DNA from: Rhabdonatronobacter sediminivivens
GTDB taxonomy: Bacteria > Pseudomonadota > Alphaproteobacteria > Rhodobacterales > Rhodobacteraceae
Reading direction: 5' to 3'
Assembly (NCBI RefSeq): GCF_013415485.1
Contig: NZ_JACBXS010000013.1
Span: 35,099-99,098 of the forward strand
DNA: 64,000 nt
Part shown: in pieces, positions 8,965 to 17,202 of the stretch
Numbering within the stretch: the first letter of the stretch is position 1
Layout of the letters: every line of letters begins with the position of its first letter
Translations under genes and position numbers: made by a program
The notes under the pieces: generated by a model
Database searches by the model: none
What the model was told of the DNA's origin: nothing
Seen by the model: only the letters and a program-made list of their open reading frames with translations

Positions 8965-9924
8965 TCACCCTGCAATGCCCACCAGCGCATAGGCGCCGGT
9001 GCCACGCAGGGCAGCCTCGACCAGAAGGGCGCTGAAATGCACGAACAGATAGTAGAGCGACAGCCTGAACACCTGCTTTTCGGTGCGGTAGCCGTCAGCC
9101 TCGGCGCGCGCTTCATCACGGCGCCAGATGGCCCAGGCACCATGCAGGAACAGGGCATTCATCACCAGCGCCGCGGCCAGATACACCGGCCCGCCGATCG
9201 AGGTGAACCCCGCCGCAAGCGCCACCGGCACCAGCAGCACCGTATAGGCCAGGATATGCCTGCGTGTGCTGCGGCGGCCATGGGTGACGGTCAGCATCGG
9301 CACGCGGGCGTTCGAATAGTCTTCCTTCATGAACAGTGCCAGCGCCCAGAAATGGGGCGGGGTCCACATGAAGATCAGCGCGAACATGAGCCAGGCCTCG
9401 ATCCCCACGCTGCCGGTGACTGCGGCCCAACCGATCATCGGCGGGAAGGCCCCGGCGGCACCGCCGATGACGATGTTCTGCGGCGTGGCCCGTTTGAGCC
9501 ACATGGAATAGATCACCGCGTAAAAGAAGATGGTGAAGGCCAGCAGCCCCGCCGCCAGCAGGTTTGTGGCCAGCCCCAGCATGATGACGGCAATGCCCGA
9601 AAGCGCCAGCCCCAGGCCCAGCGCCTCGCCGGGTTCGACCTTGCCGGCGGGGATGGGGCGGCGCGCGGTCCGGCGCATCACCTGGTCGATATCGGCATCC
9701 CACCACATGTTGAGCGCCCCCGAGGCCCCCGCCCCAAGCGCGATGAAGATCACCGCCGCCAATGCCTCGATCGGATGCAGCGCAACCGGTGCGACCAGCA
9801 GACCAACCAGCGCGGTGAACACCACCAGCGACATGACCCGCGGCTTCAGCAAGGTCACATAATCGCCGAACCCGGGTTCAGAGGCACCGGTCTGGGCGTG
9901 GATGTCAGCACGAATATCGGTCAT
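8965..9924 (-). CDS. ctaB: Protoheme IX farnesyltransferase (heme O synthase)
   Basis: Adds a farnesyl group to heme b to make heme O, the precursor of heme A. It is a 319-residue UbiA-family membrane protein. The first Asp-rich motif, NMWWDADIDQVMRRTARRP, is intact, and about eight to nine hydrophobic helices follow. The internal ATG opening MTDIRADIHAQ is used because the upstream in-frame residues have no family resemblance and run through the intergenic region. It lies between ctaC and the coxF-like gene. Confidence 0.95.
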   Translation of the reverse strand: MTDIRADIHAQTGASEPGFGDYVTLLKPRVMSLVVFTALVGLLVAPVALHPIEALAAVIFIALGAGASGALNMWWDADIDQVMRRTARRPIPAGKVEPGEALGLGLALSGIAVIMLGLATNLLAAGLLAFTIFFYAVIYSMWLKRATPQNIVIGGAAGAFPPMIGWAAVTGSVGIEAWLMFALIFMWTPPHFWALALFMKEDYSNARVPMLTVTHGRRSTRRHILAYTVLLVPVALAAGFTSIGGPVYLAAALVMNALFLHGAWAIWRRDEARAEADGYRTEKQVFRLSLYYLFVHFSALLVEAALRGTGAYALVGIAG

Positions 9925-10003
9925 GGGTCGGATCGGTCCATCATGTGGTATGGCGCCGGAAGGTCCCGCCCCGCGAAACCCGCAGGGCAGCACCTGGCAG
10001 GGA

Positions 10004-10885
10004 TCATTCGGTGGCGGCCAGCTGGACGTCAGGCTCCCAACCCGGCAGCGGCGGGTTCTGGGCGAAATCAGCGCCCTGACGCTCCAGCCACGCGATATAC
10101 TCTTCCTCGCTGACAACCTTCACGGTGATCGGCATGTAGGCATGGTTGATACCGCAGAGTTCGGAGCACTGCCCGAAATAGATGCCCTCTTCCTCGGCGT
10201 TGAACCACAGCTCGGCCAGACGCCCCGGGACACCGTCCTGCTTTACCCCGAAGGCCGGGATCGTCCAGGCGTGGATCACATCGCCCGCGGTCACCTGCAC
10301 CAGGATGTTGCGGCCCACGGGCACCACCATCGCGGTGTCGGTGGCCAGCAGAAAATGCTCGTCGGAATAGCCATATTCGGCCAGCTCATCGCGCTCCAGC
10401 ATGAAGGACGAGAATTCGATGCCGTGATCGACATATTCGTAGTCCCAGTACCACTGCAAGCCGGTGGTCTTGATGGTCACATCGGCCTCGGGCATCACTT
10501 GCTGATGGCGCAGCGCGGGAAAGGTGAAGATGGCGATGAACACCAGGATCAGCGACGGAACCACGGTCCAGGCGATCTCAAGCGGGGTGTTGTGGGTGAA
10601 GCGCGCGGGCTCGGGGTTGGCCTTGCGGTTATGGAAGATCACCACCCAGGCCAGCAGCCCCGTCACCAGCAGCGTGATCGGCGTGATGATCCACAACAGC
10701 AGGTTGTCCAGGAACACAACCTCACGGGCAAGCGCGGTCACCGGGTTCTGCAGGGCGGTGCCTCCCGGCTCTGGCGCACCCAGCACCGGCAATGCGGGCA
10801 GCTGGCTTTCGGCCCATGCCGTTCCCGCCGCGACCGATGCCGCCGCTGCACCCGCCAGACGCAAAGAAACCTTTGAAAGTTGCAT
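10004..10885 (-). CDS. ctaC: Cytochrome c oxidase subunit II
   Basis: A 293-residue precursor with a signal sequence ending near AWAE, two transmembrane helices (around LLLWIITPITLLVTGLLAWVV and VVPSLILVFIAIFTFPAL) and a periplasmic cupredoxin domain. The CuA ligands are complete in QCSELCGINHAYMPI. The docking tryptophan region appears in GLQWYWDYEYVDHG. It accepts electrons from cytochrome c. It is the first gene of the long minus-strand operon and shares a 210-bp divergent promoter region with tldD, which contains an FNR-like box. Confidence 0.97.
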   Translation of the reverse strand: MQLSKVSLRLAGAAAASVAAGTAWAESQLPALPVLGAPEPGGTALQNPVTALAREVVFLDNLLLWIITPITLLVTGLLAWVVIFHNRKANPEPARFTHNTPLEIAWTVVPSLILVFIAIFTFPALRHQQVMPEADVTIKTTGLQWYWDYEYVDHGIEFSSFMLERDELAEYGYSDEHFLLATDTAMVVPVGRNILVQVTAGDVIHAWTIPAFGVKQDGVPGRLAELWFNAEEEGIYFGQCSELCGINHAYMPITVKVVSEEEYIAWLERQGADFAQNPPLPGWEPDVQLAATE

Positions 10886-11047
10886 GTCGTTTTCCCGTTC
10901 CCAGTGCGGCCTTGCCGGCCTTTTTCTCTGTCATCGCGGCCCGCCACGCTACGGCAGAATCCGGCAACAACCCGTTGAGCTTTGCGGATGTAAAACCATA
11001 TCAGAGGGGATAGAACAAGCAAAACTGACGCGACACGCAGACGCGGT

Positions 11048-11061
11048 TTGACATGGATCAA
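11048..11061. promoter_or_regulatory. FNR/FnrL-like box between ctaC and tldD
   Basis: TTGAC-ATGG-ATCAA matches the FNR/FnrL consensus TTGAT-N4-ATCAA with one mismatch. It is centred about 42 nt upstream of the tldD ATG and about 170 nt upstream of the ctaC ATG. In Rhodobacter, FnrL is known to affect aa3 oxidase expression with oxygen. Which of the two divergent genes it controls here is inference. Confidence 0.55.
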
Positions 11062-11095
11062 CGACAGAATTCGCACAGCAGGAGTGCCCTCGAAC

Positions 11096-12517
11096 ATGAC
11101 CGATGCCCCCTTTCGCCCTTTCGACACGCATCTGGACGAAGCCCACGCGCTGACGCTGCTGCAAGAGGCTACGTCCGGCGCCGATGATGGCGAGCTGTTT
11201 CTGGAACGGCGCGTGTCCGAGGCGCTGGTTCTGGATGACGGGCGCATCCGGTCGGCCAGCTATGACGCCTCGGAAGGGTTCGGCCTGCGCGCCGTGCGCG
11301 GCGAGGTCGCGGGCTATGCTCATTCCACCCATCTGACCGAAGCCGCGCTGCGCCGCGCGGTGCAGACCGCCCGCCTGGCCGTGGGCGATGGCGGCGGCGT
11401 TCTGGCCGCCCCGCCACCGGGCACCAATACCCGGCTCTACACCGATGCCGACCCCATGGCGGACGCGGTTTTCGCCGTGAAGATCGACCTTCTGCGCGAA
11501 ATCGACGACTTCCTGCGCGCGCTGGACCCACGGGTGGTGCAGGTCAGCGCATCGCTGGCCGCATCCCTGCAGGAGGTCGAAATCCTGCGCCCCGAGGGCA
11601 CACATCTGCGCGACATCCGCCCCATGGCACGGCTCAATATCTCGGTCATCGTCGAACATGAGGGGCGGCGCGAATCGGGGAGCGCGGGTGGTGGCGGCCG
11701 CATCGGGCTGAAGGGTCTGATGGCGCGCGATCACTGGCAGGCCACCGCGCGGGAGGCCCTGCGCATCGCCGTTGTGAACCTGGCCGCCGAACCGGCCCCC
11801 GCAGGGGTCATCGATGTGGTTCTGGCCCCGGGCTGGCCCGGCATCCTGCTGCATGAAGCCGTGGGTCACGGGCTGGAGGGCGATTTCAACCGCAAGAAAT
11901 CCTCGGCCTTTGCCGGGCTGATGGGACAAAGGGTCGCAGCCCCCGGGGTGACTGTGATCGATGACGGCACCCTGCCGGATCGGCGCGGCTCCATCAATAT
12001 CGATGACGAAGGCATGCCCTCGGCCCGTAACGTTCTGATCGAGGATGGCATCCTGACGGGCTACATGCAGGACCGCCAGAACGCGCGGCTGATGGGCGTG
12101 GCGCCCACCGGCAACGGGCGGCGCGAATCCTACGCCCACGCGCCCATGCCGCGCATGACCAACACCCTGATGCTGGGCGGCGACACCGATCCCGCCGATA
12201 TCCTGGCCGATTTGAAGGACGGGATCTATGCCGTGGGCTTTGGCGGCGGCCAGGTCGATATCACCAATGGCAAGTTCGTCTTCTCCTGCACCGAGGCCTA
12301 TCGCGTAAAGGACGGCAAGGTCGGCGCCCCGGTCAAGGGCGCCACGCTGATCGGCGACGGGCCCACGGCGCTGCAGAAGATTCGCGCCATCGGCAATGAC
12401 ATGGCGCTGGACCCGGGCATGGGCAATTGCGGAAAGGCCGGGCAATGGGTCCCGGTGGGCGTGGGCCAACCCACGTTGATGATCGGCGGGCTGACGGTGG
12501 GCGGCAGCGCCGCCTGA
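11096..12517 (+). CDS. tldD: Metalloprotease TldD
   Basis: A 473-residue U62-family protease, close to the E. coli length of 481. The zinc motif is HEAVGHGLEGDFNRK near residue 259. The C-terminal half contains FGGGQVDITNGKFVFSCTEAY, typical of TldD. With TldE (PmbA) it matures small modified peptides and degrades unfolded ones; no tldE is present in this window. The ATG opening MTDAPFRPF is used, with GGAG about 11 nt upstream. The upstream in-frame TTG would place the start inside the FNR-like box. Confidence 0.95.
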   Translation: MTDAPFRPFDTHLDEAHALTLLQEATSGADDGELFLERRVSEALVLDDGRIRSASYDASEGFGLRAVRGEVAGYAHSTHLTEAALRRAVQTARLAVGDGGGVLAAPPPGTNTRLYTDADPMADAVFAVKIDLLREIDDFLRALDPRVVQVSASLAASLQEVEILRPEGTHLRDIRPMARLNISVIVEHEGRRESGSAGGGGRIGLKGLMARDHWQATAREALRIAVVNLAAEPAPAGVIDVVLAPGWPGILLHEAVGHGLEGDFNRKKSSAFAGLMGQRVAAPGVTVIDDGTLPDRRGSINIDDEGMPSARNVLIEDGILTGYMQDRQNARLMGVAPTGNGRRESYAHAPMPRMTNTLMLGGDTDPADILADLKDGIYAVGFGGGQVDITNGKFVFSCTEAYRVKDGKVGAPVKGATLIGDGPTALQKIRAIGNDMALDPGMGNCGKAGQWVPVGVGQPTLMIGGLTVGGSAA

Positions 12518-12615
12518 TCCCCGGCGCAGACGGAAATTCTTGCGGGGGGCGCGAATCTTTACCGACTTTTAACCATCGCCGGGCAAAACTGTGTCCAGAA
12601 TGAGGCGAGGCGGCG

Positions 12616-13917
12616 ATGGCGAAAGATTTGTTTTCTTCTCACCCACCCATCACCCCACCCACCACGGAGGAAGACAGGCTGTCCTGGCTTCGCCTCATTC
12701 GCTCCCCCCGGGTCGGCCCCAGCACCTTTCATCGTTTGCTCGCGGAACATGGCAGTGCGCAGGCCGCAATCGACGCCCTGCCCGATGTCGCCCGCGTTGC
12801 CGGGGTACGGACCTACACAGCCTGCGACCTTGGCACCGCTGAACGCGAAATCGATGCTGCCCGCGCCTGCGGCGCGCGGCTTCTGCTCCATGGCACGCCG
12901 GAGTATCCCGCGGCCCTGGCCGCCATCACCGACCCGCCGCCGGTCCTCTGGGCCATTGGCCGTGTGGAGTTGCTGCAGGGCCCGGGCATCGCCCTTGTGG
13001 GGGCGCGCAATGCCTCCAGCCTCGGCAGCCGCATGGCACGCCGCCTGGCCGAAGGGTTGGGCCATGCGGGGCTGACCATCGTGTCCGGCCTGGCCCGCGG
13101 GATCGACACTGCCGCCCATCGTGCCGCGCTCAAGACCGGGACGGTCGCTGTCATGGCGGGGGGGGTGAATGTGATCTATCCCACGGAAAACACACCTCTC
13201 TATGATCTGATCAGCGAACAGGGCTTGCTGCTGTCGGAACAGCCCATGGGCATGGTGCCGCAGGCCCGGCATTTCCCCCGGCGCAACCGGATCATCTCGG
13301 GGCTGGCGCATGCGGTGATTGTCGTTGAAGCGGCCGAGAAATCGGGCAGCCTGATCACCGCGCGCGATGCGCTTGACCAGGGGCGCGAGGTCATGGCCGT
13401 CCCCGGCCACCCGGTCGATGGCCGCGCGGGGGGATGCAACCTGCTGATCCGCGAAGGTGCAACGCTGATTCGCGGCGCCGAGGATGCGCTCCGATCCCTG
13501 GGTCCCGTGTCCCGCCTTGCGGCCGCACCGTCGCCACAGGAACAGACGCCCCCCTCCGCCGGAACACCAACAGCGCCATCCGGCGCTTCTCAACTGCATG
13601 CCGCTCGCCCCCCCCGGGCGGCGTGCAAGCCCGCAGCTCCGCCCTCCGCTCCGGGCACGCGCGCACGCAGCCCGGGCGCATTGCCTATGCAGAGGAGTCC
13701 GGCCGCGGATTGCGCAGTGATCGAAAGGGCCTCAGCCTTCGCTGAAGCGCCGCTACGCGACCGCTTGCTGTCCATGCTGGGCCCAAGTCCCATGGCCGAA
13801 GATCAGCTGATACGCGACCTGGAGCAACCGGCTGCAGTCGTCATGGCCGAACTGGTCGCGCTGGAACTTGACGGGATGATCCAACGCCATCCCGGTGGGC
13901 TGGTCACCCTCGGCTGA
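12616..13917 (+). CDS. dprA: DNA processing protein DprA/Smf with long low-complexity linker
   Basis: Loads RecA onto incoming single-stranded DNA during transformation. The Rossmann core (residues about 100-300) holds VGARNASSLGSRMARRLA, SGLARGIDTAAH and FPRRNRIISGLA. A C-terminal winged-helix (DML1) domain follows from about residue 375. Between them is an 80-residue Pro/Ala/Arg-rich linker that differs in style from both domains. It contains a run of eight C at 13608-13615, in which a one-base slip would remove the winged helix. The 433-residue length exceeds the usual 360-380 because of this linker. The start is GTG-free ATG MAKDLF. Confidence 0.93.
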   Translation: MAKDLFSSHPPITPPTTEEDRLSWLRLIRSPRVGPSTFHRLLAEHGSAQAAIDALPDVARVAGVRTYTACDLGTAEREIDAARACGARLLLHGTPEYPAALAAITDPPPVLWAIGRVELLQGPGIALVGARNASSLGSRMARRLAEGLGHAGLTIVSGLARGIDTAAHRAALKTGTVAVMAGGVNVIYPTENTPLYDLISEQGLLLSEQPMGMVPQARHFPRRNRIISGLAHAVIVVEAAEKSGSLITARDALDQGREVMAVPGHPVDGRAGGCNLLIREGATLIRGAEDALRSLGPVSRLAAAPSPQEQTPPSAGTPTAPSGASQLHAARPPRAACKPAAPPSAPGTRARSPGALPMQRSPAADCAVIERASAFAEAPLRDRLLSMLGPSPMAEDQLIRDLEQPAAVVMAELVALELDGMIQRHPGGLVTLG

Positions 13918-14249
13918 GTATACAGCAGCATTCCGGGGATGACGCCGAACATGCCGACGGGGCGCCCGCAGCGTTCGGACAGGCCGAGCATTCCCAGACT
14001 GATGGCGCGGGACCTGCAGCGCATACTCCCAAGGCATACCTGCGCGCAAACGGCCAGACTGAGGCTCTTCCCATGATGCCGGCTGCCCGGGCCGATCCGG
14101 CACGCGCCCGGGCCGCCGCACGCATCGGACGGGGCGGCCCCGGACCGCGCCGGGTGAATGGCCGGACCCTGGGCCGGGAGCGTTCTCCGGCATTGATCCT
14201 GCACGGCGAAACTGGACGTGAGCGCCCGGTCACCGGCTTTTGGCAAGCG
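13918..14249. other. 332-bp spacer between dprA and the DUF2125 gene, no recognised gene
   Basis: The two flanking genes converge. All frames are partly open because of high GC. One minus-strand frame gives a short hydrophobic, glycine-rich stretch (LGMLGLSERCGRPVGMFG) that could be a remnant of a membrane protein, but no family is recognisable and no convincing start with a ribosome site was found. In related genomes dprA is often followed by topA, which is absent here. No clear terminator was seen. Confidence 0.4.
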
Positions 14250-15224
14250 TCAGAGGGCGGGCAGATATCCCAGCGGGAACATGCCCAGATAGACCTGCCC
14301 GCTCTGCACTGAAATCGGCAGGGTCAGGGTCGTTTCATCACCATCTTCGCGGGCCAGGCCACCGAGCAGTCCCGTGATCAAGGAGTCCATGCCCGGATCC
14401 CAAAGCCCCGCCCCGCGCAACCCGTCCAGCAGTTGCATCCAGTTGGTGACGGTGGCCTCAACCTCGCCCGAGAGCAGGCCCGCACGGTCGATCGTCACCT
14501 CTCCGACGCCACGCAGGCCAATCTCGCCCCAATCGACCGCAAGGGCGCGCAGATCGATCTGCTGCGGCCGCGCATCGGCACCATTGCTGCGGTCAAGGGG
14601 GCGGTCAAACTGCACGGTCGCATCCAGATGCAGCCGCTCCACCTCGGCTGGCAGCGCATGAGCAGGGTCCAGCAGCGCGCGCAGCTCGGCGGGCAGGCGC
14701 AGGCCCAGGATCTCGGCCCCGATCTCATGGGCAAGGGGGTCGCCTTCCACCGCGCGGCTGGCCAGCCGCACCGTCTGCGCCTGAAGCGCTTCGCCCGCGT
14801 CAAGACCACGCGCGCGCAGCCCGTCGATCACCATGTTTGCGCGGTCCAGCGACAGATCGGCGCGGGCGCGTGTGACCACGCTGGCGCGCATGTCGCCGGA
14901 CTGGACCGCATAGTCCATCCCGTTGATCCGCAGTGTCTGATCGTGGGGAAATACTGCCAGCAGGTGGTTGGGCTTGTAACTGAGCGAGAACACCTGCGCG
15001 AAGGGCGCGCTCCAGCGCAGGGCGGCGGTTTCATAGACCGGGTTGGTCAGGGTTACGTCGAACCGGTTGGGAAAGCCGCGCACGGACAGGGCATCGGCCC
15101 GGGCGGCGGGGGTTTCGGTGATCCAGTCGCCCACCGCCCGCTCCAGCGCGCGCGATCCGACAAACCAGTATCCCCCCCACGCCAGGAATGCCCCCACGAT
15201 CAGCACCAGCAACGCCCGCAGCAT
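14250..15224 (-). CDS. DUF2125 domain-containing membrane-anchored protein
   Basis: A 324-residue protein with an N-terminal membrane anchor (LRALLVLIVGAFLAWGGYWFVG), followed by a DUF2125 domain containing RGFPNRFDVTLTNP. Members are widespread in alphaproteobacteria; the N-terminal anchor and the repeated beta-strand-like segments suggest a periplasmic, AsmA-like lipid-related role, but none is established. It is divergent from the cyclotransferase gene, and an 86-bp spacer containing a GGTGTTTACACC palindrome separates them. Confidence 0.8.
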   Translation of the reverse strand: MLRALLVLIVGAFLAWGGYWFVGSRALERAVGDWITETPAARADALSVRGFPNRFDVTLTNPVYETAALRWSAPFAQVFSLSYKPNHLLAVFPHDQTLRINGMDYAVQSGDMRASVVTRARADLSLDRANMVIDGLRARGLDAGEALQAQTVRLASRAVEGDPLAHEIGAEILGLRLPAELRALLDPAHALPAEVERLHLDATVQFDRPLDRSNGADARPQQIDLRALAVDWGEIGLRGVGEVTIDRAGLLSGEVEATVTNWMQLLDGLRGAGLWDPGMDSLITGLLGGLAREDGDETTLTLPISVQSGQVYLGMFPLGYLPAL

Positions 15225-15273
15225 CGCGCATCCTCCACTCCGGCGCCCCTGCCCTTTTCAGGCGCCGCAGGAT

Positions 15274-15285
15274 GGTGTTTACACC
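15274..15285. promoter_or_regulatory. Perfect 12-bp palindrome in a divergent promoter region
   Basis: GGTGTTTACACC is a perfect inverted repeat (GGTGT-TT-ACACC apart from the centre) located 26 nt before the cyclotransferase ATG and 50 nt before the DUF2125 start. It has the size of a small operator half-site pair. No specific regulator can be named. Confidence 0.3.
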
Positions 15286-15310
15286 GGCAGGGGGCAGAAG
15301 GGCCAGTCAC

Positions 15311-15862
15311 ATGAACAAGAGCGCATCCATCTGGGTCTTCGGCTACGGGTCACTGGTCTGGAACCCGGGCTTTGCCTATCAGGGCGCGCATGTGGCGCGG
15401 CTGGAGGGGTTCCGGCGGTCATTCTGCATGCGCTCCATCCACCATCGCGGCACGGTAGCGGCGCCGGGGCTGGTTCTGGCGCTCGATGCCGATGCTGGCG
15501 CCTGTCAGGGTCTGGCCTTTGAGATCCCTGCGCGAATCGGGGCCGAGACGCTGGAATACCTGCGCGCGCGGGAGTTGATTTCGGCGGCCTATCTGGAAAC
15601 GCTGCAACCGCTGGTGCTGGCCGACGGACGCCGGGTCGAGGCGGTGACCTATGTCATCGACCGTGACCATGACCAATATTGCGGCGGCCTGCCGATGGAG
15701 GAACAGGCCCGCATCATCGCCCGCGCCCATGGCGGGCGGGGGCCGAATGCCGAATACCTGTTCAACACCGCCGCGCATCTGGCGGAACTGGGCCTGCGTG
15801 ACCCGGAACTGGACTGGCTGGTGGCGCGGGTGCGGGCGCTGCTGGACGCCCCCGCGGACTGA
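15311..15862 (+). CDS. ChaC-type gamma-glutamylcyclotransferase
   Basis: A 183-residue enzyme of the ChaC family that cleaves glutathione to 5-oxoproline and Cys-Gly. The substrate-binding motif WVFGYGSLVWNPGF is at the N-terminus. RSFCMRSIHHRGT and GLPMEEQARIIARAHG follow as expected, and Glu in the central ARELISAAYLE region is in the usual place of the catalytic acid. The ATG opening MNKSASIW is chosen by homology, leaving a spacer to the divergent DUF2125 gene. Confidence 0.9.
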   Translation: MNKSASIWVFGYGSLVWNPGFAYQGAHVARLEGFRRSFCMRSIHHRGTVAAPGLVLALDADAGACQGLAFEIPARIGAETLEYLRARELISAAYLETLQPLVLADGRRVEAVTYVIDRDHDQYCGGLPMEEQARIIARAHGGRGPNAEYLFNTAAHLAELGLRDPELDWLVARVRALLDAPAD

Positions 15863-15933
15863 GCAATACCGCGGCAGTTTTGCAGCATTTCCCCACATCC
15901 GACATCACGCGGGACCGGCGGGGCATTTGTTAT

Positions 15934-15962
15934 TTGGCAAGAAACCGCGCAATCCCTATGCT
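15934..15962 (+). promoter_or_regulatory. Sigma-70-like promoter of the MotA/OmpA-like pair
   Basis: TTGGCA and TATGCT are separated by exactly 17 bp. They are located 34 nt upstream of the channel-protein ATG, in a noticeably AT-richer patch than the surroundings. The position and spacing fit a housekeeping promoter for the two-gene operon. Confidence 0.5.
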
Positions 15963-15995
15963 GCGCAGCAACAACAGAGCAGGAAGCAATACCGC

Positions 15996-17198
15996 ATGGC
16001 CAGACCGCCAATCGGGGCCACGACACAGTTTACCCAACCTGTCCGTCAGTTGGTGATCATGCTGGTCATCCTGGCGCTTGTCGGCGTGGGCACATGGTTC
16101 CTCTTTCCCCGCGTCTCGGGCGTGTTTCTGGCCAATGTCTGGCTGAACGGCTTCATCTTCTTCGTGTTCCTGATCGGCGTGGGGGCAACTTTCTGGCAGG
16201 TCTTCCAGCTGCGCCGCTCGGTGGTGTGGATCGAAGGGTTTGCCGCCGAAACACCGGGGCATCAGGTCACCATCGCCCCGCGCCTGCTGGCGCCGCTGGC
16301 CGCGCTTCTGCGCTCGCGCGGGCGGGGAAGTCATATCAGCGCCACCTCGGCCGGTTCGATTCTGGATTCGGTCGCCACCCGGATCGAGGAACAGCGCGAC
16401 ATCACCCGCTATCTGGTCAGCCTGCTGATCTTTCTGGGCCTGCTGGGAACGTTTTACGGGCTGGCAACCACCGTCCCGGCGGTGGTGGAGACCATCCGCT
16501 CGCTCGCGCCCACCGAGGATGAGGCCGGGATCGTCGTCTTTGACCGGCTGATGACGGGGCTGGAGGCGCAACTGGGCGGCATGGGCACGGCGTTTTCGTC
16601 GTCGCTGCTGGGGTTGGCCGGGTCGCTTGTGGTGGGGCTGCTGGAGCTGTTTGCCGGGCATGGCCAGAACCGCTTCTACCGCGAGCTGGAGGAATGGCTG
16701 TCCTCCATCACCCGCCTGGGCACCGCCGGCACCGAATCGGAACCAGGCAGCGTGAGCGGCGACATGGGCGCGCTGGTGTCGGTGCTCGATGCCATGGCCG
16801 AACAGATGGAAGCCATGCGCATGGCCCAGACCGAAGCCGACCGCGAGCGCGCCATGCTGGACCAGGGGCTGGGCTATCTGGCCGAGGCCGTGGACCGGCT
16901 GGCGAAATCCGGCGGGGGCGGCGATGGCAGCACCGCCGTGCTGGAACGCATCGCCGACACGCAGGAAGAACTGGTTGCCCTGATGCGCCGCGATGAAGAG
17001 GAGGGCGGCCCCCATATCGAGGCCGAAACCCGCCTGCGCCTGCGCTCGATCGACCTGCAACTGCTGCGCGTGCTGGAGGAGCTTTCGGCCGGGCGACAGG
17101 AAAGCATCACCGACCTGCGCACCGATCTGGCGACCCTGACATCGGCGGTGCGGCAATTGTCGCGTTCGGTTCCTTCGGCCCGCGGCCGGGAGGGTTAG
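15996..17198 (+). CDS. MotA/TolQ/ExbB-like proton channel protein with long cytoplasmic tail
   Basis: A 400-residue membrane protein. Two early helices (VIMLVILALVGVGTWFLF and the WLNGFIFFVFLIGVGATFW region) are followed by a PF01618-type channel domain. That domain includes YLVSLLIFLGLLGTFYGLA and LGGMGTAFSSSLLGLAGSL, the proton-channel helices of MotA/ExbB. Residues about 250-400 form a predicted cytoplasmic helical tail (MAEQMEAMRMAQTEADRERAM and a heptad-like C-terminus). It lies 4 nt upstream of the MotB/OmpA-like gene, so the two should form one stator-type complex driven by proton flow. AGGAAG precedes the ATG. The function of this pair is unknown; it is not adjacent to flagellar, Tol or TonB genes. 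Confidence 0.85.
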   Translation: MARPPIGATTQFTQPVRQLVIMLVILALVGVGTWFLFPRVSGVFLANVWLNGFIFFVFLIGVGATFWQVFQLRRSVVWIEGFAAETPGHQVTIAPRLLAPLAALLRSRGRGSHISATSAGSILDSVATRIEEQRDITRYLVSLLIFLGLLGTFYGLATTVPAVVETIRSLAPTEDEAGIVVFDRLMTGLEAQLGGMGTAFSSSLLGLAGSLVVGLLELFAGHGQNRFYRELEEWLSSITRLGTAGTESEPGSVSGDMGALVSVLDAMAEQMEAMRMAQTEADRERAMLDQGLGYLAEAVDRLAKSGGGGDGSTAVLERIADTQEELVALMRRDEEEGGPHIEAETRLRLRSIDLQLLRVLEELSAGRQESITDLRTDLATLTSAVRQLSRSVPSARGREG

Positions 17199-17202
17199 GC
17201 CC

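Noticed and set aside
12644..12664. Possible G-quadruplex (C-runs) at the start of dprA
   Set aside because: Lies within the coding sequence for the Pro/His-rich N-terminus, with one longer loop and no flanking palindrome, so not a member of the intergenic family.
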